Below the pieces are notes generated by a model. It did not search any database, was not told the DNA's origin, and saw only the letters and a program-made list of their open reading frames with translations. A program made the position numbers and the translations under genes. A DNA stretch of 5,157 bases from Planctomycetales bacterium (GTDB lineage Bacteria > Planctomycetota > Planctomycetia > Isosphaerales > Isosphaeraceae): positions 1 to 5,157 of the forward strand of contig DAIDJI010000440.1 in assembly GCA_027451455.1 (NCBI GenBank). The letters run 5' to 3'. The first letter of the stretch is position 1. Each line of letters starts with the position of its first letter. Positions 1 through 4,582 of the stretch are shown piece by piece.

Positions 1-340
1 TGACTGCTTCGTTCTCACCGCCGGCAATCAGATCGAGCGTCGGACCATCCAGGTCGGCAAGTCCACCCCCGAGCTGATCGAGGTCACCGAGGGACTGAAA
101 GAGGGGGAGGAGATCCTGCTCAATCCGCCCGGCCGAGAGGCGAGCCGTCCCCGGTCGCTCGCCGGCTTCGAGAACCGCCGATGGTCCGAAATCGCTCTGA
201 ACAAACCCGAGGCCGCCCCCGCACCGTCCTCCGACGCCGCCGACGCCGGCCCGGGTGCCCGCCGCCGCGGACGCCCCGGCGCTGATCGCGGAGGCGACCC
301 CGCCTGGAAGTCACGACCGCGTCCCGCTTCCGGAGAATGA
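1..340 (+). CDS. C-terminal end of a HlyD/RND-type periplasmic adaptor (partial, 5' end outside window)
   Basis: An open frame enters from the left edge (first complete codon at base 2) and runs 112 codons to TGA at 338-340. The first 42 residues match the C-terminal, membrane-proximal part of efflux periplasmic adaptors: a short strand, an ERR turn, and the family's 'EVTEGLKEGEEILLNP' segment (visible residues 27-42). The same segment closes the next gene downstream, where 19 of 42 aligned residues are identical by hand count. In this family that part packs against the inner-membrane permease. After about residue 45 the protein becomes a low-complexity Ala/Pro/Gly/Arg-rich tail with no recognisable fold. 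The barrel-sandwich, hairpin and any signal sequence lie outside the window, so it is not possible to say whether the partner is an ABC (MacB-like) or RND pump. Family assignment is fairly safe; substrate is unknown. Confidence 0.75.
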   Translation, partial: DCFVLTAGNQIERRTIQVGKSTPELIEVTEGLKEGEEILLNPPGREASRPRSLAGFENRRWSEIALNKPEAAPAPSSDAADAGPGARRRGRPGADRGGDPAWKSRPRPASGE

Positions 341-371
341 TCTCCGAACCGCATCTTCATTGCATCCGGGA

Positions 372-400
372 TGGACTTTGTCGAAAGATTGTTTTACAAT
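372..400 (+). promoter_or_regulatory. Candidate sigma70-type promoter for the second adaptor gene
   Basis: TGGACT at 372-377 (four of six match to TTGACA) and TACAAT at 395-400 (five of six match to TATAAT) are separated by exactly 17 bases. The -10 sits in the most AT-rich run of the spacer (TTTTACAAT). Transcription would begin near 407, giving a leader of about 290 bases before the ATG at 698. Planctomycete promoters are not well defined, so this is a sequence match only. Confidence 0.4.
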
Positions 401-474
401 GGTGTGGTGAAGGGGATGTGAGCCGCGGATCGAACTCCGGCTCTCTCCCACCTTCTTGGACCGTCCTGCCTGAT

Positions 475-514
475 ACCGAAACCGGAAAGCCCCTGATGCG
501 CCCAGGGTTTCGGT
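475..514 (+). repeat. 9-bp inverted repeat in the leader of the second adaptor gene
   Basis: ACCGAAACC at 475-483 is matched exactly by GGTTTCGGT at 506-514, with a 22-base loop. It lies about 75 bases after the candidate -10 and about 180 bases before the gene, so it would fall in the mRNA leader. No T-run follows, which argues against a standard intrinsic terminator. It could be a leader hairpin or an operator for a dimeric repressor. Confidence 0.4.
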
Positions 515-697
515 TCACTCCGTAGTGGACTGATCCTCGCAATCGGACGGAGGACCGCTCCGATCGCTGGAATTCGAGAGGCCCGGCGAAGACGTCACCG
601 ATGGGGACGGATCGACCGTGACCCGATCGTCCTGTGCCCGCATCCGGCCGGTTCGCCCGGCCCACGCGCGGCGACTGAATGGAAGGGGCAACCCCGC

Positions 698-2185
698 ATG
701 TCACACTCCAGGCAGCCACGGTCCTTCGCGAAGAAGGCTGCTCGCCTTGTGGTCGTCTCTCTTGGTCTCGCCTCGCTTGGCGGACTTGGCTGGTATGCAA
801 GGAATCGCGTGCAGGCCAGGGTGCCGGCGCGGGACCGGTTCCCGATCACGGCCGTCCGTCGAGCCGATCTCCACCCGACTCTCAAGGCGGGCGGTCAGCT
901 TGAGAGTGCCAAGCGCACGATCATCGAATGCCGGCTCGAGAACTTCTCGGCGGGTGTGCAGGGCCAGAGGATTTATGCGGGCGGGTCCTCGGTCCTGCTC
1001 CAGATCATTCCCGAGGGAACGGTGGTCAAGAAGGGGGACGTCCTCGCCGTCCTCGATTCCTCCGATTATGAGGAGTTGCTTCGCGTCCAGCGGATCAACG
1101 TGCAGCGGGCCGAGGCCGACAAGCTTCAGGCCGATCTCGACCATGAGATCGCCCGTCTCGCTCTGGCCGAGTATCGCGATGGGACGCTCAAGGAGCAGGA
1201 AGAGGATTACCGGCGTCGAGTCGCGCTGGCTCGGGCTGACCTCAATCAGGCCCGCGATCGCCTGGCCTGGTCGCGTTCGATGAAGGCCAAGGGGTATGTC
1301 TCGACGAGCGTTGTCAGCACCGATGAGTATACTGCCGCCGAGCTCGAGCTGAAGCTCCAGCAGGAGGAAGGCGCCTTTGAGGTCTTTCGGAAGTACACGG
1401 CGTCCCGAACTCTCCGTGGGCTCGAAGGTGATATCATCGCCGCCCGGACCACGCTCGACTACCAGACACTCCGCGTCGATCGCCATCGAGACCGGCTGAA
1501 GATCCTCGAGGAGCAGGTGGCGAACTGTACCATCCGCGCCCCTCACGACGGATATGTCGTCTATGCCCATGACCGTCGACACGACATCCTGATCGAGGAG
1601 GGGATGCCGGTCCGCGAGGGGCAGGATCTGATTTATCTCCCCGACCTCAACGACATGGAGGTCGTCGCGATGCTCAACGAGTCGATCGTGCCCGAGGTCC
1701 GGCCGGGGATGAAGGTAAGCATCCAGGTCGAGGGCCTTCCCGGCCGGGTGCTGCACGGGCGAGTCCGCAAGGTCGGTCAGATCGCGATCTCCAACTGGCG
1801 GACCGACGTCAATTACTACGAGGGCTTCGTCAGTATCGAGGGGGTTGAGCCGGGACTTCGGCCCGGGATGACCTCGCAGGTTGAGATCGACCTGCCACTG
1901 CGCGACGACGTGCTGACCGTCCCGTCCGAGTCCGTCGTGAACAATGAGGGCCAGGACGTTTGCTATGTCGTCCACGGTGACGACCTCGAGCGCCGGCCGG
2001 TGAAGCTGGGACGGGTCACACAGAACCTCACCGAGGTCACGGCCGGACTTCGCGAGGGCGAGCAGATCGTGCTCGACCCCGATCCCGAGGAGATGGTCGA
2101 CGAGTCGGAGGACACCACCGCGGTCGTCTCTTCACCGACCGAATCGGCCTCGGAGCCCGGCCCGCGCGACGTCGCCACCCGCTGA
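698..2185 (+). CDS. HlyD-family periplasmic adaptor (membrane fusion protein) of an efflux/export system
   Basis: This 495-residue protein has the full adaptor layout. Residues 1-14 are basic, and 15-33 form one hydrophobic membrane anchor without a lipobox Cys. The first half of the lipoyl-like barrel-sandwich ends in 'PEGTVVKKGDVLAVLDSSDY' (105-124). A long charged coiled-coil hairpin spans about 125-275, and the second lipoyl half contains 'CTIRAPHDGYVVYA' (277-290). A beta-barrel covers about 319-400, and a membrane-proximal domain ends with EVTAGLREGEQIVLD (446-460), followed by an acidic Ser/Pro-rich tail. Such proteins bridge an inner-membrane pump and an outer-membrane channel. The ATG is supported by GGAAGGGG at 681-688, nine bases upstream. 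A 21-residue stretch (84-104) before the PEGT motif lengthens the first lipoyl half compared with textbook MacA/AcrA. No permease is adjacent in view, so pump type and substrate are unknown. Confidence 0.9.
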   Translation: MSHSRQPRSFAKKAARLVVVSLGLASLGGLGWYARNRVQARVPARDRFPITAVRRADLHPTLKAGGQLESAKRTIIECRLENFSAGVQGQRIYAGGSSVLLQIIPEGTVVKKGDVLAVLDSSDYEELLRVQRINVQRAEADKLQADLDHEIARLALAEYRDGTLKEQEEDYRRRVALARADLNQARDRLAWSRSMKAKGYVSTSVVSTDEYTAAELELKLQQEEGAFEVFRKYTASRTLRGLEGDIIAARTTLDYQTLRVDRHRDRLKILEEQVANCTIRAPHDGYVVYAHDRRHDILIEEGMPVREGQDLIYLPDLNDMEVVAMLNESIVPEVRPGMKVSIQVEGLPGRVLHGRVRKVGQIAISNWRTDVNYYEGFVSIEGVEPGLRPGMTSQVEIDLPLRDDVLTVPSESVVNNEGQDVCYVVHGDDLERRPVKLGRVTQNLTEVTAGLREGEQIVLDPDPEEMVDESEDTTAVVSSPTESASEPGPRDVATR

Positions 2186-2203
2186 ACGCTCGGCGGTAAC
2201 TCG

Positions 2204-2258
2204 GCCCAGGGTTCCGGTCTCGTTCGACTCCGACGATCGCGCCGGCTGGTCCCTGGGC
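2204..2258 (+). terminator. Possible structured 3' end after the adaptor gene (8-bp inverted repeat)
   Basis: GCCCAGGG at 2204-2211 pairs perfectly with CCCTGGGC at 2251-2258, starting 18 bases after the adaptor stop codon. An inner CCGG (2214-2217) can pair with CCGG at 2242-2245, strengthening the arm. The right arm is followed by AAAACC, not T's, and the loop is long, so it is not a typical rho-independent terminator. It may stabilise the 3' end or simply be chance in GC-rich DNA. Confidence 0.3.
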
Positions 2259-2381
2259 AAAACCTCGGAACGGCTCAAGGACCGCCTCGAGGCCGGTCGA
2301 AATCGATTCGGGGTCGCGCAGGCGCGCGGACCCTCGCGATGCTCCGCGACCGGATCTCCGAGCCCCGGCGAGTCCACGACC

Positions 2382-2948
2382 ATGAGCGGCAAGCGCAGTC
2401 CCGCCAGTCCGTCCCGATCGGGCGGATCCTCAGCGTCCGGTTCCGCGGTGACCAACGCCATCCTCCTCGCGGCGGCCCTGGCTTGGGGGCTCAGCCTGCT
2501 CGTTCAGCGCGGGCGGCTGACCTGGCCACCCTACGCGATGCTCTCCAGCCTCGCCACCCTGGCCGGATGCCTGGCGCTGGTCGGCCCGTTCATCCTCTTC
2601 CGGTCGGGCGAGATTCAGGGGAGCCTCGGCGAGCTCGTCTGGCTGACGGCCGGGCTGATCCTCTGGGCGTTCGATCTTGCCGCGATCGGGCAGGGGCAGT
2701 GGCGCACCATCCCCTGGGCGACTCCGCTCTCCGACCGGACCCTCGGCCTGGTTGTCCTCGCCGTTCTCCTCGCCGGCTGGCGATGCGGGCTCGCCCAGCG
2801 GAACTGGTCCTGGACCAACGTTGTCGGCTGCCTCCTCGGCGCCTTCTGGGTCGGCATGGCCCTCTTCTCCTGGATGATGGCCGGCCCGGGACGGCCGAGC
2901 GTCGCCACCCTCGGATTCACGAGTCCGTTTATGCTTTCCGGTATGTGA
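2382..2948 (+). CDS. Small multi-pass membrane protein of unknown function
   Basis: I do not recognise this family. The 188-residue product has a Ser/Gly/Pro-rich, basic N-terminus (1-22). Five hydrophobic segments follow at roughly 24-41, 51-73, 82-102, 119-135 and 144-166, rich in Leu, Ala, Trp and Gly, then a short tail ending at TGA 2946-2948. Third codon positions are strongly G/C, and hydrophobic helices occur only in this frame, which argues that it is real rather than an overlap of the other frames. ATG 2382 is the first usable start: the frame is open further upstream, back to the preceding gene, but has no ATG, GTG or TTG. The ribosome site is weak (GGCGAG, 2367-2372). It lies 196 bases after the adaptor on the same strand and could be co-transcribed with it, but a functional link is only a guess. 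Confidence 0.6.
   Translation: MSGKRSPASPSRSGGSSASGSAVTNAILLAAALAWGLSLLVQRGRLTWPPYAMLSSLATLAGCLALVGPFILFRSGEIQGSLGELVWLTAGLILWAFDLAAIGQGQWRTIPWATPLSDRTLGLVVLAVLLAGWRCGLAQRNWSWTNVVGCLLGAFWVGMALFSWMMAGPGRPSVATLGFTSPFMLSGM
2912..2937 (+). terminator. Weak stem-loop with T-rich tail at the end of the membrane-protein gene
   Basis: CGGATT (2912-2917) can pair with AGTCCG (2922-2927), including one G-T pair, around a four-base loop. TTTATGCTTT follows immediately. This is the most terminator-like geometry in the window, yet the stem is short and it lies inside the last twelve codons of the upstream gene rather than after it. Confidence 0.3.
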
Positions 2949-3033
2949 TGGCTGGTGCTTCCGGTCTTTCGGCGGAGGTAGCACCGGTTCTCGATCCGGT
3001 CGCCAGACGGAGCCGTCGGGAGCCGTCGTCGAA

Positions 3034-3066
3034 CGATCGGCCAATCGCGAAGGACCAGGCCGATCG
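3034..3066. repeat. Perfect 9-bp inverted repeat in the spacer
   Basis: CGATCGGCC at 3034-3042 is matched by GGCCGATCG at 3058-3066 across a 15-base loop. It lies 86 bases past the stop of the upstream membrane-protein gene and about 180 before the next start. There is no T-run on either side. It could be a transcript-end hairpin or an operator, but the motif CGATCG is frequent throughout this window, so chance is plausible. Confidence 0.35.
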
Positions 3067-3234
3067 CCCATGTGAAGAAGACCGTCCACGCGATGCCGGG
3101 CGCCGGCCCCGCCATCCTTGACGGCCCGCGCCCCGATGGTTAGCCTCGATGGTGGATCGATTTCTGATGCGGTCGGGCCAGTACCCGCGCCGATTCATCC
3201 CTTATCCAAGACGACGCCGATTCGCTCCTGAGAC

Positions 3235-3239
3235 GGAGG
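3235..3239 (+). promoter_or_regulatory. Ribosome-binding site that selects a GTG start
   Basis: A full GGAGG core lies nine bases before GTG 3249-3251. The nearest in-frame ATG is at 3273, 33 bases away from this core, so the GTG is the better start. Confidence 0.7.
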
Positions 3240-3248
3240 TTCCGACCC

Positions 3249-4076
3249 GTGCCGACCGTACCGACCGGCTCCATGATCGACGATGCCCCACCGTCACCGA
3301 TCGAGAACGAACTGCCCACCTATCGTGCGATCAGCAACCTGGCTGTCTTCAGCCTGATCTGCGGGGCGCTCTCCTCGTTCAGCTTCGCCAGCCTGAACTT
3401 CCTGGCCCTCGCCGTCCTTGCCGTGGTTCTGGGCGCCCTCGCCAACCGGGCCATCCAGCGCGCCCCTGATACGCTCACGGGTGCCGGTCTCGCCAACGCC
3501 GGAATTGGAATGGGCCTGGTCTTCGGCTTGATCGTGGTTACCTATTCCTCAATTCAGTATGTCACGATCAACCGATCCGCCAGCCAGTTCGGCGCCCAGT
3601 ATGCCCAGGTCCTCAAGACGGGCACGCTTGGCGACGCTCTGCTCCTCGGCGAGCCTGGCGATAAGCGGAAGGGGCACACCGGCGCCGAGCGGGAAAAGGA
3701 ATTCGAGCAGATGAAGCAGAAGGATCGGATGATGATGGAGCAGAAGCTCAACCCAATGCTCAATCTCCGCAAGGCGCTCTCGGCGAAGAACGCGGAAATC
3801 CGGATCGTCGGCATCGAGAAACAGGGGGTCGACGATAGCATCCCGGGCGATCACCTCTACTATTACGCTCTCGTCCACTACCAGATCGAGGGTGCGGTCC
3901 CTCCGCCGGGCGTCCCGCACACGGAAGGCTCGCTGCACGCGATGGCTCTTTTGAAGGGGCAGCGCGAGGGCGGCCATTTTGACTGGTGGGTCGACGACAC
4001 CCGCTTCCCCTACATCCCCGAGTCGTACCAGATCGAGAGCAAGCCGGTCGACGACGGCCACGGCCACGCGCATTGA
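3249..4076 (+). CDS. DUF4190-like membrane-anchored protein with a soluble C-terminal domain
   Basis: The 275-residue product starts with a short Pro-rich, acidic head (1-22), followed by a hydrophobic region at about 28-103. There, an AISNLAVFSLICGALS segment, a second helix ending in VVLGALANRAIQR (59-71) and a third starting at GAGLANAGIGMGL (78-90) follow the pattern of the DUF4190 family, often seen in planctomycetes and actinobacteria. The rest is soluble. It contains a highly charged, Met-rich linker (about 145-172, including KDRMMMEQKLNPM), then a mixed alpha/beta-looking domain with DHLYYYALVHYQIEG (201-215) and GGHFDWWVDDTRFPYIPESY (241-260), then a His-rich end, HGHAH. Topology would put the C-terminal domain on one side of the cytoplasmic membrane; which side cannot be told. 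No catalytic motif is visible, and function is unknown. It ends 34 bases before the convergent queD stop. Confidence 0.8.
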   Translation: MPTVPTGSMIDDAPPSPIENELPTYRAISNLAVFSLICGALSSFSFASLNFLALAVLAVVLGALANRAIQRAPDTLTGAGLANAGIGMGLVFGLIVVTYSSIQYVTINRSASQFGAQYAQVLKTGTLGDALLLGEPGDKRKGHTGAEREKEFEQMKQKDRMMMEQKLNPMLNLRKALSAKNAEIRIVGIEKQGVDDSIPGDHLYYYALVHYQIEGAVPPPGVPHTEGSLHAMALLKGQREGGHFDWWVDDTRFPYIPESYQIESKPVDDGHGHAH

Positions 4077-4092
4077 TCGGACTCGATCCTCC

Positions 4093-4134
4093 GTCCCCCG
4101 ATCGATCCCCTCACCGCGAGGATCGATCGGGGAC
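4093..4134. terminator. Strong hairpin between convergent genes, overlapping the queD 3' end
   Basis: CCCCGATCGATCC (4096-4108) pairs perfectly over 13 bp with GGATCGATCGGGG (4120-4132), around an 11-base loop. Allowing one bulged C adds GT/AC at the base (4093-4134). The arms are nearly strand-symmetric, so the structure can form in transcripts from either side. It serves both the + gene ending at 4076 and queD, whose stop (4111-4113) is within the loop. No T-tract follows on either strand, so it would act as a U-less terminator or 3' stabiliser. Confidence 0.55.
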
Positions 4135-4527
4135 AAAGGTCGAGTAGCACTGATCGGTCTCCCAGAGCACGACCTCGACGACCGGCAGACCCGCCTCGCT
4201 CGCCTTCTCGAAAATGAGCCGGGCAATGTTCTCGGCCGTCGGGTTGTCTTCCATCACGAAGACCCGCTCGCCCCGTTCGAGAAGGACCGGCAGTAGCGGG
4301 TCATCGCGGCAGAGCAACATGTTGTGATCGAGGTTCTCGTCAATCCAGCGCTGGACGTGCCGCTTGATCTCGCCGAAGTCGACGAGCATCCCCGCCCGGT
4401 CGAGACGGGGCCCTTCGAGGGTGATGATCGCCCGGCCGTTGTGGCCGTGGAGATGGCGACACTTCCCCTCGTAGTTGAGCAGGCGGTGGCCGTAGCAGAA
4501 CGCGATCTCGCGAGTCACTCGGTACAT
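4111..4527 (-). CDS. queD: 6-carboxy-5,6,7,8-tetrahydropterin synthase (QueD)
   Basis: QueD converts 7,8-dihydroneopterin triphosphate to 6-carboxytetrahydropterin in the cytoplasm, the second step from GTP toward preQ0 and queuosine. In this 138-residue protein the zinc ligands are His14 (FCYGHRL), His27 and His29 (LHGHN). Cys23 in GKCRHLHGHN matches the catalytic Cys of the bacterial enzyme. GMLVDFGEIK (46-55), LDHNML (66-71, His68 of the catalytic relay), PTAEN (96-100) and the pterin-binding Glu123 in LWET complete the fold, and the length is normal for the family. I chose ATG 4527 over an in-frame TTG at 4572: GAGAAGGG lies eight bases before the ATG, the family's homology begins just after it, and the extra 15 residues are low-quality basic sequence. 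It lies 55 bases after queC, presumably in one operon. Paralogous 6-pyruvoyltetrahydropterin synthase is less likely given the Cys spacing and the queC neighbour. Confidence 0.92.
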   Translation of the reverse strand: MYRVTREIAFCYGHRLLNYEGKCRHLHGHNGRAIITLEGPRLDRAGMLVDFGEIKRHVQRWIDENLDHNMLLCRDDPLLPVLLERGERVFVMEDNPTAENIARLIFEKASEAGLPVVEVVLWETDQCYSTFVPDRSSR

Positions 4528-4533
4528 GGCTCG

Positions 4534-4552
4534 GGCCCTTCTCAAGAGGGCC
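4534..4552 (-). promoter_or_regulatory. Hairpin covering the queD ribosome-binding site
   Basis: On the - strand, GGCCCT (4552-4547) pairs perfectly with AGGGCC (4539-4534) around a seven-base loop. The queD Shine-Dalgarno GAGAAGGG (4543-4536) is partly in the loop and partly in the 3' arm. In the folded state its AGGG would be paired, so queD translation could depend on ribosomes arriving from queC or on unfolding of this stem. The structure is seen in the sequence; the role is inferred. Confidence 0.4.
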
Positions 4553-4562
4553 AAGCGTGGGG

Positions 4563-4577
4563 CCGGTTTCAAACCGG
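4563..4577 (-). repeat. Short near-palindrome in the queC-queD gap
   Basis: CCGGTTT and AAACCGG flank a single central base, giving a 15-base palindrome-like element 5 bases after the queC stop. As RNA it can form a 6-bp stem with a three-base loop. It may act as an intercistronic hairpin; there is no U-run to make it a terminator. Confidence 0.35.
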
Positions 4578-4582
4578 TGACG

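Larger units (their letters stand above)
341..697. other. Gene-free spacer (357 bases) between two adaptor genes
   Basis: No convincing coding frame is present. A 62-codon frame from 337 to 525 overlaps the preceding stop but is rich in Cys, Trp, Ser and Pro and has no family resemblance. The spacer holds a locally AT-richer stretch around 375-400 with a promoter-like pair of hexamers, a 9-bp inverted repeat at 475-514, and a weaker 6-bp one at 542-547/559-564. Its size and content suggest that the downstream adaptor has its own promoter and a structured leader, rather than being read only from upstream. Confidence 0.6.
2949..3248. other. 300-base spacer without a convincing gene
   Basis: No frame here shows both a start with a ribosome site and good coding character. 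On the + strand the frames are Arg/Pro-rich. On the - strand, a frame beginning at ATG 3115 opens with about 28 codons of G/C-ending, hydrophobic composition (including WTVFFTWAIGLVL). It then decays into low-quality sequence overlapping the membrane-protein gene, and AAGG abuts its ATG rather than lying at normal spacing. The spacer also holds a perfect 9-bp inverted repeat (3034-3066), and the ribosome site of the next gene at its right end. Confidence 0.5.

Noticed and set aside
421..446. tRNA T-arm-like sequence (GGATCGAACTCC)
   Set aside because: The flanking bases do not form the required 5-bp T stem and no acceptor, D or anticodon arms can be built around it.
337..525. Short + strand frame overlapping the stop of the first adaptor (ATGA)
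   Set aside because: The overlap looks like translational coupling, but the 62-residue product is without recognisable features, and the candidate promoter and hairpin lie inside it.
701..1975. Long (424-codon) open frame on the - strand
   Set aside because: It is antisense to the adaptor gene, whose lipoyl, hairpin and barrel motifs are clear on the + strand. Long antisense frames are expected in GC-rich DNA, and its protein shows no family features.
2339..3121. 260-codon + strand frame overlapping the membrane-protein gene and extending past it
   Set aside because: The product is Arg/Pro-rich throughout with no hydrophobic or domain pattern, and no ribosome site precedes it; the overlapping frame at 2382-2948 has clear helices and better third-position bias.
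4528..4572. TTG start for queD at 4572, adding 15 residues
   Set aside because: The extra residues are Arg/Leu/Ala-rich and outside the QueD fold; a good ribosome site precedes the ATG at 4527 instead.
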